NCBI GenBank assembly: GCA_005790605.1
Contig: SXUI01000017.1
Location: 106,690 to 170,689 of the forward strand
From: Planctomycetia bacterium
Lineage (GTDB): Bacteria; Planctomycetota; Phycisphaerae; Phycisphaerales; SM1A02
Direction of reading: 5' to 3'
DNA length: 64,000 bases
Below, piece by piece: positions 44,262-53,742 of this stretch (the first letter of the stretch is position 1; each line of letters begins with the position of its first letter). The position numbers and the translations under genes are program-made. The notes beneath the pieces are model-generated. The model saw only the letters and a program-made list of their open reading frames with translations, was not told where the DNA came from and did not search any database.

Positions 44262-45908
44262 CTAGAGGAGGGAAGCCGAGTTCAAGAAGTTCATCACGCT
44301 CTGTGCATCGCCGCCGTGCGAAACGGCGGCGATGTATCCGTCCGGGCGGACAAGCAGCGCACCTGATCCGCTTCCGAGCATTGCGACGGAGGTTCCCGAC
44401 GCATCGTGCAACATCGACATTCCACCTGTGGAACGCGGCACGCTCGTCAAGAGAAGCGATTGCGTCTGCGATCGAAGTTGCGGAGGGAGCGCAGTCAGGA
44501 CGCCTTGCACGGAGGAGAATGCTTCGCCGACACTTCGTGCATCTTGCCAACCAAGCGCGAGAAAACGCTTGTACGTCAGTTCAGCTTGCAATGGTCGCGG
44601 AGCGCCAGCCTCGTCGACAGCGACAAGGTTTGGAAACCGATTTCCCGCGCGAACGCGATCGCCAGGCCACCCATGACGACCCAGCGGCCCATTCGCATAA
44701 CTCAGCGAAAGTTGCGACAACCCGTCGCGGAGTCGATTCTGCATCCATCGGTTGCGTAGGAGAAGCGGCACAACGACATTTCGCAATCGACCGAGCAAAC
44801 TCGGTCTGCCAAGCGCTACTCGTAACGCCATAGAAGTTGATCGAACGATGCGTTCCACTGCGCCCCTTCGTTCGTCGTCATAGGTGTCAAGAAGCGCGGT
44901 TCCCGCAAATCCGCTTCGCACAAGATCAAGCTTCCACGCAAGGTTCATCGCGTCTTCAATACCCGCGTTCATGCCCTGTCCACCAACCGGACTATGGATG
45001 TGCGCCGCGTCTCCGGCGAGGAAAATCCGCCCTTCTCGGAAGCTCGAAGCGACACGCTCCTGCACGCGAAACTCCGAGAGCCATTCCGCTTGCGTCGGGA
45101 GCGCCCCGACGGGCAACACGCCGCGCGCTCGATGTTCGAGCAGTTCTCTGATCTCGTCGAGCGACACCTCGCGCGTCCCCGTTTGATGCGCGGCGCCAGT
45201 GCTCGCGACGACACGCCAAACGCCTCGAGAGACCGGGATGAATGCCACGACTCCATCCACATGCCAGATGACTCGCAGCGCATCGCGACCCGGCGCGTCA
45301 CCGAAGTCCATCTTCAAGTCGGCAAGTACGAATCGTTCATCGAGCGTCTTACCAGCAAACTCTGATTGCATGCCCTTGCGAACCGTGCTGTGCGCGCCAT
45401 CGCATCCAACGGTGTACGCCGATCGAACGATCTGGTCACCGCGATCACTCGCGATGACACACTCGGTCGAAGCACCACGATCAAAGACGCTCTTCAGCGT
45501 GTGGCCTCGCTCAATCGAAATGCCTCGCGCTTCGCACGCCGCAAGCAAGAGCCGTTCCGTCTGCGCTTGCGGCATGAAGACACCCATGCCGTGTTGGCTT
45601 GGTGCTTCATCGAATGCAACCTCCGTCAGCGCGCGCGCCGCAATCCCATCGTGCGAAAAAACATGCGCGCCCGAAATCGGAATCGCTGCGCTCGTCGCCT
45701 CTGCGACATCGAGTCCAAGCGAGTCGAAATGCTCAAGCGTCCGCGACCAAACCGCGAGTGCGCGCGAAGTGCTCGCCGGTTCTGCTCGCGTGTCAATGAT
45801 GGTCGCGCGCGTGCCTCGTGTCTCGAGGGCAAGTGCAAGTGTGAGTCCAACAGGACCAGCGCCAACGATGACGACATCTGTTTCAAGTGCGTCCATGCAG
45901 CGACGCAT
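44262..45908 (-). CDS. FAD-dependent aromatic-ring hydroxylase (PHBH fold)
   Basis: 548 aa from ATG 45908 (GAGG 9 nt upstream; ATG 45896 also possible). VVIVGAGPVGLTLALALE is the FAD dinucleotide motif, TVGCDGAHSTVRKGM the DG motif, and FLAGDAAHIHSPVGGQGMNAGIEDAMNLAWKL the FAD pyrophosphate/ribityl motif. The extra C-terminal 150 residues form a thioredoxin-like domain as in phenol or rifampicin-type monooxygenases (HLLVRPDGYIAAVSHGG-like end: LLVRPDGYIAAVSHGGD). It uses NAD(P)H and O2 to hydroxylate aromatic or polyketide-like substrates. It ends 19 bp from the CDF gene on the same strand and is divergent from the P1B ATPase. Confidence 0.9.
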   Translation of the reverse strand: MRRCMDALETDVVIVGAGPVGLTLALALETRGTRATIIDTRAEPASTSRALAVWSRTLEHFDSLGLDVAEATSAAIPISGAHVFSHDGIAARALTEVAFDEAPSQHGMGVFMPQAQTERLLLAACEARGISIERGHTLKSVFDRGASTECVIASDRGDQIVRSAYTVGCDGAHSTVRKGMQSEFAGKTLDERFVLADLKMDFGDAPGRDALRVIWHVDGVVAFIPVSRGVWRVVASTGAAHQTGTREVSLDEIRELLEHRARGVLPVGALPTQAEWLSEFRVQERVASSFREGRIFLAGDAAHIHSPVGGQGMNAGIEDAMNLAWKLDLVRSGFAGTALLDTYDDERRGAVERIVRSTSMALRVALGRPSLLGRLRNVVVPLLLRNRWMQNRLRDGLSQLSLSYANGPLGRHGWPGDRVRAGNRFPNLVAVDEAGAPRPLQAELTYKRFLALGWQDARSVGEAFSSVQGVLTALPPQLRSQTQSLLLTSVPRSTGGMSMLHDASGTSVAMLGSGSGALLVRPDGYIAAVSHGGDAQSVMNFLNSASLL

Positions 45909-45964
45909 ACTACTTCGCCTCGCGCGTCCGTTGATGCAGGCAACGCGCGTAGAATGATGACTTC

Positions 45965-48079
45965 ATGAGTGGCAGCGCTGACACCTACTACTGTCCAATG
46001 TGCCCAGGGCAGGAGCAACCAGCGCCGGGCGACTGCAAGGTCTGCGGCATGGCCCTCGTACAGGCATTTCGCCTAGGGACGGAGGACAACTCCGCCCGAG
46101 AGTCCCTGATCGCGCGCAAACGGTTCGTCACCGCCGCGGTACTCACCGCGCCAGTCTTGGCGCTTGCGATGACAGCGGACCTTGCGCCAAGCCTCGCACT
46201 GCGCGAGTCCATCGGAGGATGGTGGAACGCGTGCCTTGGCATCCCGGCTTGCATCGTCACATTCGGTCCCGCGCGAATCCTCCTCGAACGAGGCGCGCGA
46301 AGCATCGTCGCGATGCGGCTCAACATGTTCAGCCTTCTTGCGTTGGGCATTCTTGCGAGCCTCTTCGTAAGCGGCTGGTCGGTGCTGCTCCCCTCGAGTG
46401 TGCCTGAGGCCTTGTTGCACCACGGACATCCACCGCTCTACTTTGAGGCGGCGGCGACGATTGCCACACTTGCGCTCTTTGGACAATGGCTTGAGGCGCG
46501 TTCAACTCGGGCAACTGGCGATGCGCTCCGCTGCGTGCTCGCGCTGGCCCCGAAGACCGTCAGCGTGCTGCGAGATCAGCGGGAGACGGAAATGCCGCTG
46601 CATGATGTGAGCGTCGGCATGCACTTTCGAGTTCGAGCGGGTGACCGCGTCGCACTCGATGGTGTTGTACTTGAGGGAGAGAGTGCCGTGGATGAGTCGA
46701 TGCTGACAGGCGAGCCGATTCCCAAGCGGAAGGCAGCCGGCGATACGGTGATCGGCGGGTCGCTGAATGTCGAAGGGACACTTGTGGTCACGGCCACTGC
46801 GACCGGAAACGATGGGTTTCTCGCGGACATCGCGAAGTGCGTCACGAGCGCGCAGAGCTCTCGAACCGCCGCACAGGATCTCGCTGACTCGATCAGCGCG
46901 CTCTTCGTCCCACTTGTGCTTCTTCTCGCATGCGGCGCGGCCGCAGGTTGGTACTTATTCGCAGACTCAAACGCGTCGGCGAACGCGCTCTCTGCTTTCA
47001 TCGCGATCTTGGTCGTCGCGTGCCCGTGTGCATTAGGCCTTGCCACGCCGATGGCGGTCACTGTCGCGGCCGGATGCGCGGCGCGTGAAGGCATTCTCTT
47101 TCGCGATGTCGGGGTCATGGAGCGGCTTGCGAAATCTGATCTCTTCGTGTTTGACAAGACGGGCACGCTCAGTGACGGACACCCAAGCATCGCGTCGATC
47201 TCGTATGCGCCTGGATTCCTCGCGCCGGAAGTACTGCTGCTCGCCGCGAGCGCTGAAACCGGAAGCACACATCCAGCTGCGCGATCACTCGTGCAATATG
47301 CAGTTTCGCAAGAGATCTCGTGCGTCTCCGCCACGGAGTTCGTAAGTATCGCGGGACGCGGTGTCCGCGCGATAGTGCTCGGGAAGCAAGTGGTGGTAGG
47401 CAACCGCACGCTCGCGCAACTCGCCTCCCCGCATGCGCTCCCGGAGACCGTTGGCACGAGCGTGTTTGTCGTCATCGATGGCGCGCATGCCGCGACGATT
47501 CAGTTGCAAGATGCGCCGGCACACAACGCGAACGCTGTCATCGAGTCGCTGCAACGCGACGGCGTGACGACGATGCTCGCGACCGGCGACAATCCGAGTG
47601 GCGCAACTGCCTTCTTGCGCGCGGCCGCGATCGACGAGTCGAAGATGGAAATCCGTGCGCAACTGCTTCCTCAAGAGAAGGCCACGCTCATCAGCGCACT
47701 TCGGCAAGGCGGCGCCATCGTTTCGTTCATCGGCGACGGCGTGAATGACACCGCCGCGCTGCTCCGCGCCGATGCTGGAATCAGCGTCAAGGGCGCGTCT
47801 GATGCGGCATCCGCGGCGGCTGCGATTCAGCTTCTTCGCAAAGATGTGGCGCTCGTGCTTCATGCGCGAGCCATCGCGCGCACTCTTTCGAGCACGATCC
47901 GGCAAAATCTCGCCCTCGCCTTTGGATACAACCTTGTTGCGATACCCATCGCCGCTGGAGCGCTCTATCCACTCTTCCATCGCATGACGGATCCGATGAT
48001 CGCAGCGCTCGCGATGAGCGTGAGTTCATTTCTCGTCATCGCGAACAGTCTTCGACAACGCCGCGCTCATCGATCGTAA
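45965..48079 (+). CDS. P1B-type heavy-metal (copper) translocating ATPase
   Basis: 704 aa. Instead of an HMA domain, the N-terminus has a small Cys-rich heavy-metal-binding domain (YYCPMCPG...DCKVCGMAL, Cys10, 13, 24 and 27). The membrane metal site is CPC at 353-355 (VACPCALGLATP), phosphorylation Asp397 lies in DKTGTLSDG, HPAARSL is the P1B HP motif, and GDGVND at 590-595 is the hinge. This set is typical of Cu(I)-exporting or Cu-loading ATPases (CopA/CtpA type). The 3' end overlaps the convergent DUF1080 gene by 13 bp. The neighbouring CDF gene adds to a metal theme. Confidence 0.93.
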   Translation: MSGSADTYYCPMCPGQEQPAPGDCKVCGMALVQAFRLGTEDNSARESLIARKRFVTAAVLTAPVLALAMTADLAPSLALRESIGGWWNACLGIPACIVTFGPARILLERGARSIVAMRLNMFSLLALGILASLFVSGWSVLLPSSVPEALLHHGHPPLYFEAAATIATLALFGQWLEARSTRATGDALRCVLALAPKTVSVLRDQRETEMPLHDVSVGMHFRVRAGDRVALDGVVLEGESAVDESMLTGEPIPKRKAAGDTVIGGSLNVEGTLVVTATATGNDGFLADIAKCVTSAQSSRTAAQDLADSISALFVPLVLLLACGAAAGWYLFADSNASANALSAFIAILVVACPCALGLATPMAVTVAAGCAAREGILFRDVGVMERLAKSDLFVFDKTGTLSDGHPSIASISYAPGFLAPEVLLLAASAETGSTHPAARSLVQYAVSQEISCVSATEFVSIAGRGVRAIVLGKQVVVGNRTLAQLASPHALPETVGTSVFVVIDGAHAATIQLQDAPAHNANAVIESLQRDGVTTMLATGDNPSGATAFLRAAAIDESKMEIRAQLLPQEKATLISALRQGGAIVSFIGDGVNDTAALLRADAGISVKGASDAASAAAAIQLLRKDVALVLHARAIARTLSSTIRQNLALAFGYNLVAIPIAAGALYPLFHRMTDPMIAALAMSVSSFLVIANSLRQRRAHRS

Positions 48080-49092
48080 GGCAAGGGTTGCGTCGGGAGG
48101 AGTGCTCGCAGCGCGCGAAGCGCGCCGCCCTTTCCAACCCGAATCCGGAGCGCATCGATCGAGGAGTCTGTGGGAATCGTGAATTGCATGGAACCGGTTG
48201 AAGTCTGCGCTTTCCCCTCGCCCCGAGTCCAAACCACAAACACTTCGCCACTCGACACAGCGACCTCGCCCTCAATCGGCGAAAGGTCCGCTTCAAATGC
48301 CGCGACTTCCTTGCCAAGCACAGTAACGCAACGCACCTCATACGCGCCGGTCGCATCGATTGCGATGCCCTCACAGTGATCGGGAATGCGAACAGTCGTG
48401 AGGTCGTCCGCAGTGGACTGCGCGGCCGTTGGAAGTGCGCTCCACGCATATGCGCCGCGCGGCACAAAGCGCGGATTTCTCCACGCAACCTCGCACTTTG
48501 GTCCAGAGTGCACTTGAAAGGCGAGCACACCAGAGAAGGTGTTGCACTCAAGCCAGCGCGAGCACGGTACGCCGTTAATCCAAGTGCGAATGCTCGGGCC
48601 TTCACACTCAATGCGATAGAGGTTCCAGTCACCGACCTTGAACGCTGCTTGCGCCGCTGGATTGTCTTTCAAGGATGCGAGCCATCCCTTACCCCCCTCG
48701 TCGTAGATTCCACCCGACCACTTGCGATCACTCGGGTCAATCTCGACTTGTAATCCGCGCACAGCGTTGTCATCAACGCGGCTTCGAATCTGAATTCCCG
48801 AATTCATCTCCGCGCCGATCTTGACTTCTGCCTCGAACTGAAAATCGCAGAGGAGAAACGGGCTCACCAAGAATCCGTTCTTCGCGATTGGTCCATTGCC
48901 TGTCAAGACCGGACGCGTCGGGTCGGTTTCGTCGAGGGCAAACTTCGCAGCGCCTCCGACCACCGTCCAAGTGTCGAATGGATGCCCAAGAAAGATGCGC
49001 TGCATCGTCTCGGGCGGCGGCCCCGCGCCGAGCGCAGCGCACGCAAGAAGCGAAGCAAAGAGCACGCGGCGAGTGGCAAGCGTCTGAGGCAT
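48067..49092 (-). CDS. Exported DUF1080 (3-keto-disaccharide hydrolase-like) protein
   Basis: About 341 aa from ATG 49092 with a signal peptide (RRVLFASLLACAALGAGP). The concanavalin-like DUF1080 domain occupies the first 190 residues: HPFDTWTVVGGAAKFALDE, LLCDFQFEAEVKIGAEMNSGIQIRSR, WNLYRIECEGPSIRTWINGVPC. The domain is linked to glycoside or 3-keto-disaccharide hydrolysis in planctomycetes. The C-terminal third has extra beta-strands (VRIPDHCEGIAIDATGAYEVRC) of unknown type. It is followed 31 bp upstream on the same strand by a DUF1648 gene, so the two may be co-transcribed. Confidence 0.85.
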   Translation of the reverse strand: MPQTLATRRVLFASLLACAALGAGPPPETMQRIFLGHPFDTWTVVGGAAKFALDETDPTRPVLTGNGPIAKNGFLVSPFLLCDFQFEAEVKIGAEMNSGIQIRSRVDDNAVRGLQVEIDPSDRKWSGGIYDEGGKGWLASLKDNPAAQAAFKVGDWNLYRIECEGPSIRTWINGVPCSRWLECNTFSGVLAFQVHSGPKCEVAWRNPRFVPRGAYAWSALPTAAQSTADDLTTVRIPDHCEGIAIDATGAYEVRCVTVLGKEVAAFEADLSPIEGEVAVSSGEVFVVWTRGEGKAQTSTGSMQFTIPTDSSIDALRIRVGKGGALRALRALLPTQPLPYDR

Positions 49093-49123
49093 ATGGCGAG
49101 TATCGGAAATCCGCGCTACTCCG

Positions 49124-49714
49124 TCAATCATCCGATCGAAGCAGTCCCTCTCTGGCGGCTTGCGCGTCGAGCAATCGCGTTGTGATCAGGAGAAAGAACG
49201 GAAGGGTTCCCAAGATCGCGCCAAGCATCACGAAGACAGGCCAACTTGAGAGCGTCGCGTCGACGCCAACCGCAACTCTCGCGCTTCCCTCCACGATCCA
49301 CAGGAAGAGCAACGACATCAGCGCCGTAACCCAGATGAGAAACACCCTCACGGGTCTGACGATCACAAGCCTTCCCGCTGGAGAGAGTGCAAGAAACAGC
49401 TGCTTCCGCGGCACATTGATGAGCATCGGGCTCACGCGAGTCATCCAACCAATGAACCAACCAATGCCAAGGAGGAATGCAGCCAACGCAAGCGAGAGCG
49501 CGGGTAAGCCGAACCACGCGAACACGGACTTGTTGGCCCATCCATCGGGTGTTCCCTCAAAGTTGAAATGGATGGGGAAGCGCTGCGGAATCTCGCTCCA
49601 CCACGCGAAAGCGCGCCACCAAAGGAAACCCTGCGCGACAAGCAACAATCCAGTCACAACACCAGCGAGCCAACGCAGCCATGGCACAGCGATTTCTGGA
49701 GCATCCGAGGACAT
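49124..49714 (-). CDS. DUF1648-domain membrane protein
   Basis: About 196 aa from ATG 49714. It has four hydrophobic helices: LRWLAGVVTGLLLVAQGFLWW, FGLPALSLALAAFLLGIGWFIGW, FLIWVTALMSLLFLWIVEG and VFVMLGAILGTLPFFLLITT. Between the first two lies the DUF1648 signature (EIPQRFPIHFNFEGTPDGWANKS). Proteins of this family are polytopic and related to bacterial stress or lantibiotic-sensing membrane proteins, with unproven roles. Positioned between DUF1080 (31 bp) and MltA (29 bp) genes on the same strand. Confidence 0.82.
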   Translation of the reverse strand: MSSDAPEIAVPWLRWLAGVVTGLLLVAQGFLWWRAFAWWSEIPQRFPIHFNFEGTPDGWANKSVFAWFGLPALSLALAAFLLGIGWFIGWMTRVSPMLINVPRKQLFLALSPAGRLVIVRPVRVFLIWVTALMSLLFLWIVEGSARVAVGVDATLSSWPVFVMLGAILGTLPFFLLITTRLLDAQAAREGLLRSDD

Positions 49715-49743
49715 GCGATCAGTGTACGCCGCGCCGCGAACAC

Positions 49744-50886
49744 TCAATCCGCGAGCGACACGCCGAGCTCCGCGCACGCTGAACGCAGCATGAACATCGA
49801 GACGCGCGCACGCTGATGCAACTCGCCCGCGGTCTGCAGTGCGGACGCCCCTCCACCGCAATACAAATCGAATCGGTCTCGCCCTTGAATCGCTCCACCG
49901 ACATCTTGTACGCACCGAATCGGCGCGCCAGGCAATGCGGCCTCACCTTGCAGGGAGGAAAAGAAGAGCAGCGCGCCGAGCGGGTAGTGCGCAGGGTCCG
50001 CGGCGCAGGAGAAGTCGGCGGTCAACCTCCCCGAAGGCAACGCGGGAGGAAACTCGTTCAGATCACACACCTCAAACGCGACGAATCTCGGATTGTCATA
50101 GGCAGCGCGCTCGGCGAGATCGGGTCGATCGCGTGCCGCTTCTCGAATAGTTGAGATCGTCATACCTCCCGGGTCGATCGCGCCAAGGTCAGCCATCGCG
50201 CGACCAATTCCCCGCCAAGCGAAGCCGTTGGTCGCGACGCGACTCACCGGAAGAGAGGACCCATCGCGCAGTCGAAGCAGCGCAGTTCCGTTGGTTTCCA
50301 CGAGGGCCCAATCAAACGCGTCAGCCATCCAAGCGATCGCGAGTGATTCGACGCGTGCGTCAGAAAGTGCGTCGCGGCGTTCAACCGTAAGAAGATCAGG
50401 CGCACTCGCGCGAATGTCTCCAATCAGTGGGAAACGAAACTGGGCATCGCGACTGCGCGACGCGCTCGCCTCAATCGTGGCGTATCCCGTGCAACGCACA
50501 AACGGATCCTCATGTTCTACGCAAACGAACCTGCTCTGCAATGCCTCAATGAAGTCCGCTTCGCCAAGAGACTCGGAGAGAAGCGTCGTGAGCGCGTCGC
50601 GTGTTTCAAGGGCAAAGCGCGTTGCATCGGTGCGCGGCTCGGCGTTCTTTGCGACTCGCGCGAGCGCTGCAAGGATCTCCCCCCGTCGCGCGAACACCGC
50701 GACTGCATCGTTACGCGAAACGAGCCTTGCGCGCTTCCAAGGCGATACATCCGGTGTCGCGGCAGGCGGAAGTAAACTCGCATCGAGGCGATTTTCAGCG
50801 GGGGACCCGCGCTCGCCCACGCTGACGCAGGACGCGACAAACAGCGCGAATCCGAGGCACATGCACGCTCGTATCGATCGGACCAT
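49744..50886 (-). CDS. MltA-type lytic murein transglycosylase lipoprotein
   Basis: About 380 aa from ATG 50886 with a lipobox (ALFVASC). The central part shows MltA features such as CTGYATIEASASRS and IDPGGMTISTIREAARDRPDL. The C-terminal 3D domain carries YPLGALLFFSS, then VQDVGGAIQGRDRFDLYCG, where the Asp of the usual D-x-GG-A-I-x-G motif is the general acid, and the following RDRFDLYCG is the DxF-type strand. The protein cleaves peptidoglycan glycan strands to 1,6-anhydro ends at the cell envelope. Planctomycetes have peptidoglycan, so this is a plausible housekeeping enzyme. Confidence 0.87.
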   Translation of the reverse strand: MVRSIRACMCLGFALFVASCVSVGERGSPAENRLDASLLPPAATPDVSPWKRARLVSRNDAVAVFARRGEILAALARVAKNAEPRTDATRFALETRDALTTLLSESLGEADFIEALQSRFVCVEHEDPFVRCTGYATIEASASRSRDAQFRFPLIGDIRASAPDLLTVERRDALSDARVESLAIAWMADAFDWALVETNGTALLRLRDGSSLPVSRVATNGFAWRGIGRAMADLGAIDPGGMTISTIREAARDRPDLAERAAYDNPRFVAFEVCDLNEFPPALPSGRLTADFSCAADPAHYPLGALLFFSSLQGEAALPGAPIRCVQDVGGAIQGRDRFDLYCGGGASALQTAGELHQRARVSMFMLRSACAELGVSLAD

Positions 50887-50923
50887 ACGGGTTCCGTCTG
50901 AGGTCGCGCAAGAGTGCGCGCAT

Positions 50924-51454
50924 TCACACCTTCTTGTACAGACCACGCTCGACCTGCGCGACTGCCTTTGCATCAACGAGGCGACGCATCGTCGAACTCA
51001 TCTGCACGAGAAAACTCTTGCTCACTTCGCGCCCCATGGCTTTGGAAACGCGCGCCACCAAGTCGCGTAATCGAACTGGGTCCTGCGACGCATTCACCTC
51101 TTCGACGATGCGCGTGCTGAGCGTAGGCCCGCCGCCCTTCCCCTTCCGACCGCGTGCTGCGCTCGAAGCCTTGTTCGCCTTCTTCCCCGCCGTCGACTTC
51201 ATTGGGGCGATGCTTGCGAATGCTGTCAAGCTCATCGAGCCGAGCGCCTTGAGTTCGAGTTCGACCGACGCGAGTTGACGGCGAAGTTCCGCTGCGCGCC
51301 GAGAGAGCGCTGGAATTGTACTGCGCCTGCGCTCCATTTCTGCTTGGAGTTGCTCCATCGTCGCGCCGCTCAGGGCTCGGCGTCCGGGGCGCGATTTCCG
51401 GCTGGACTTGGAAAGGGCGGATTGCTTCGAGGATGACTTTTTGGATCGGGCCAT
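50924..51454 (-). CDS. Basic coiled-coil and winged-helix protein, possible DNA-binding protein
   Basis: 176 aa. The first 30 residues are Ser/Lys/Arg-rich (MARSKKSSSKQSALSKSSRK), then a coiled coil at about 33-72 (LQAEMERRRST, AAELRRQLASVELELKAL), a second Lys/Gly-rich linker (AARGRKGKGGG) and a C-terminal winged-helix-like domain of about 70 aa (TLSTRIVEEVNAS, LRDLVARVSKAMGREVS, TMRRLVDAKAVAQVERGLYKK). The layout of basic tails around a coiled coil plus a winged helix suggests a nucleoid or regulatory DNA-binding protein. I recognise no specific family; related small proteins are common in planctomycetes. Confidence 0.7.
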   Translation of the reverse strand: MARSKKSSSKQSALSKSSRKSRPGRRALSGATMEQLQAEMERRRSTIPALSRRAAELRRQLASVELELKALGSMSLTAFASIAPMKSTAGKKANKASSAARGRKGKGGGPTLSTRIVEEVNASQDPVRLRDLVARVSKAMGREVSKSFLVQMSSTMRRLVDAKAVAQVERGLYKKV

Positions 51455-51571
51455 GTGTTATGAATCCAGGGGTGGTTCCACAGCGATGGTTCGTGCGGGG
51501 AAGGGAGAAAACTAACATAACAAGCGCACCGCTGCCTTGCGCGACCGAGCGCATGCAGGCACACTGCACGC

Positions 51572-52993
51572 ATGTTGGAAACCGACCCGCACTCGCGTCC
51601 CACTCCACTCCCCCGACGAGACTTCCTCGCTGCCATGCCACTCGCGGTTGCTGCGTGGGGCGCGCTCGCGCATCAAGGCTTAGGCGCGCAAGACGGCGCC
51701 GCAAGCGCGACTGCGGTTCCCCCCGCTCGCAAAGCGCGAATCGCTGTGATTGGGTGCGCGGGCCGCGGCGCCGACAATCTCAATGACCTTCTCGCCTCAG
51801 GTGCTCAAGTCGTCGCGATTTGCGATGTCTCAAAGGCCGCCCTCGCTGCGGTCACGGCGCGAGGCATCGAGGCCGCGACATTCTCTGATTTCCGCGCGCT
51901 CATTCGGAAGCGAAAGGAACTGCAACTTGATGGCGTGCTTGTTTCCACGCCAGATCACACGCACGCATTTGCTACGGCGATGTGCCTGCGTGCGAAGTTG
52001 CCGGTGTACTGCGAGAAACCGCTCACGCACACGATCGACGAAGTTCGCCGCCTGCGCGCCCTCGCGGCCACCGCCGGTGTGCCAACCCAGATGGGGACGC
52101 AGATTCACGCCTTGGACAATTACCGCCGCGTCGTCGAGCTCGTCCGCGGCGGCGCGATCGGTCGTGTCACGAGTTGCGACTGCTGGGTTGGCAAGAGTTG
52201 GTGCTGTGGATCGGAGGCATCAGTCACCGCACCGCCCGCTGACCTCGATTGGGAACTCTGGCAAGGTGGGGTCCCAAGTTCGCCGTATCTCACCGACCTC
52301 ACGCCAGCCAATTGGCGTAAGTACTGGAAGTATGGCACGGGCACACTCGGCGACATGGGTTGCCACATCATCGATCTTCCGTTCTGGGCACTCGGCCTCG
52401 ACGCAGCGAACCTAGGAACTGTGGAGGTTCGGTCCGAAGGACCGCCGGTCGACTCGGTCGGATGCCCCGCCTGGCTTGAGGTGAGTTGGGCGATCCCTCA
52501 ACCCAAACAAGATCCGCTCATCATCCGTTGGTTTGATGGTGGTCGAATCTCGCCAACTGCGCAGGAACTCGGCGGAAAGGACCGTCAGGATTACCACGGT
52601 CGATTCAATGTCCTGTTCCAAGGAACCGACGGATTCCTCCTCGCCAATTATGGGGAGTACTTGATTCTCCCTCCGGCGCTCGTTGAGTCGCGACCGAAGC
52701 CGTCGACGGTCGGGAGCATTGCGAGTTCACCAGGTCATCACCGCGAGTGGTTGAACTCGATCCTCTCGCCTCACGACCCAGGAGTCGCCCAACCGCTTTG
52801 CAACTTCTCGAAGAGCACGCTGCTCACCGAGTTTGTGCTCGCGGGAACGCTCGCCTATCGCGCAGGATCTCCCTTGCAATACAACTTCAGTTCAGGCGCG
52901 GTCGAAGGGCTTCCCAATGCGAAAGCGCTCTGCTCCGCCCCGACGCGCGAGGGGTGGTCGCTCTCCGACCGCGACCTCGACGCCGCACTCTAG
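51572..52993 (+). CDS. Gfo/Idh/MocA family oxidoreductase, Tat-exported
   Basis: 473 aa. A Tat signal (LPRRDFLAAMPLAVAAWG, arginines 15-16) precedes the NAD-binding Rossmann domain: RIAVIGCAGRGADNLNDL, QVVAICDVSKAAL, LVSTPDHTHAFATAMCLRAKLPVYCEKPLTHTIDE with the EKP motif. A C-terminal alpha/beta substrate domain follows (GTGTLGDMGCHIIDLPFWAL). Such periplasmic dehydrogenases act on sugars or inositols; cofactor is probably carried by the Tat-folded protein. A paralogue lies at 61280-62707. Confidence 0.93.
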   Translation: MLETDPHSRPTPLPRRDFLAAMPLAVAAWGALAHQGLGAQDGAASATAVPPARKARIAVIGCAGRGADNLNDLLASGAQVVAICDVSKAALAAVTARGIEAATFSDFRALIRKRKELQLDGVLVSTPDHTHAFATAMCLRAKLPVYCEKPLTHTIDEVRRLRALAATAGVPTQMGTQIHALDNYRRVVELVRGGAIGRVTSCDCWVGKSWCCGSEASVTAPPADLDWELWQGGVPSSPYLTDLTPANWRKYWKYGTGTLGDMGCHIIDLPFWALGLDAANLGTVEVRSEGPPVDSVGCPAWLEVSWAIPQPKQDPLIIRWFDGGRISPTAQELGGKDRQDYHGRFNVLFQGTDGFLLANYGEYLILPPALVESRPKPSTVGSIASSPGHHREWLNSILSPHDPGVAQPLCNFSKSTLLTEFVLAGTLAYRAGSPLQYNFSSGAVEGLPNAKALCSAPTREGWSLSDRDLDAAL

Positions 52994-53091
52994 AATCTGC
53001 GTGATCTTGGCCGATAGAGCCCGTTGACGGACGGACCGCCGCTTACGACTCTCTCACCGACCTCCGCGCTACTTGCAAGGATGCAACTGCT

Positions 53092-53742
53092 GTGAAGACA
53101 CGAACCCCTCGACTTCTCCTCGCCACGCTCGCACTCATCACCGTTGCACCCATCGGTTGCGCAACTTCGATGGGGGGGCGGATGGGTGAAAGCGTGACCA
53201 CGCTGGAGTCCTTCCGCGAATCCAAGAGCATTCCGCCGGAAGTCTTGGAAGGAGCGAAGGGCGTTGCAGTGCTTCGACGGAGCGATGGTTCATTCATCGT
53301 CGGCGGGTCTGGCGCGCAAGGCGTTTTCCTCGCACGCAATCGCACGGGCTGGAGCAGCCCTGTCTCCATCGAGAGTTGGTCCATATCGTTAGGTGTACAG
53401 GCAGGCGGAACGACGACCGAGATCGTCATGATCTTCAATAGCGAAGACGAGATCGCGAGCTTCCTCAAATCCGGCACCTACATGATGGGTGGCGTCGGCG
53501 CTGCGTTCGGAAAGTCATCCGCAAGTGCGACGAGTTCGGGCGGTCCGGTACCAAAAGTTGCTGTCTACGCGCGCGTTGATGGCGTGTATGTCGGCGCGAG
53601 CATCGATGGCACGAGCTTCCATGTTGACACGAAGCAGAACGCGGAAATCTACGGCGCCGCCACGACGACCCAAGACATCATCGACGGCAAAGTTCCTCCC
53701 CCACCTGGCGCCACCGTGTTGTGGCAGGCACTTGAAGGCTAA
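53092..53742 (+). CDS. SYLF/YSC84-domain lipoprotein
   Basis: 216 aa from GTG 53092 (AAGG 11 nt upstream). A signal peptide with lipobox (LITVAPIGC) precedes a SYLF domain of about 190 residues: PPEVLEGAKGVAVLRR, FIVGGSGAQGVFLARN, then VQAGGTTTEIVMIFNSEDEIASFLKSG, and AYARVDGVYVGASIDG-like strands (KVAVYARVDGVYVGASID). The family binds phosphoinositides or lipids in eukaryotes and is exported in bacteria. It stands 98 bp after the Gfo/Idh gene and converges with the PAP2 gene, overlapping its end by 4 bp. Confidence 0.87.
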   Translation: MKTRTPRLLLATLALITVAPIGCATSMGGRMGESVTTLESFRESKSIPPEVLEGAKGVAVLRRSDGSFIVGGSGAQGVFLARNRTGWSSPVSIESWSISLGVQAGGTTTEIVMIFNSEDEIASFLKSGTYMMGGVGAAFGKSSASATSSGGPVPKVAVYARVDGVYVGASIDGTSFHVDTKQNAEIYGAATTTQDIIDGKVPPPPGATVLWQALEG

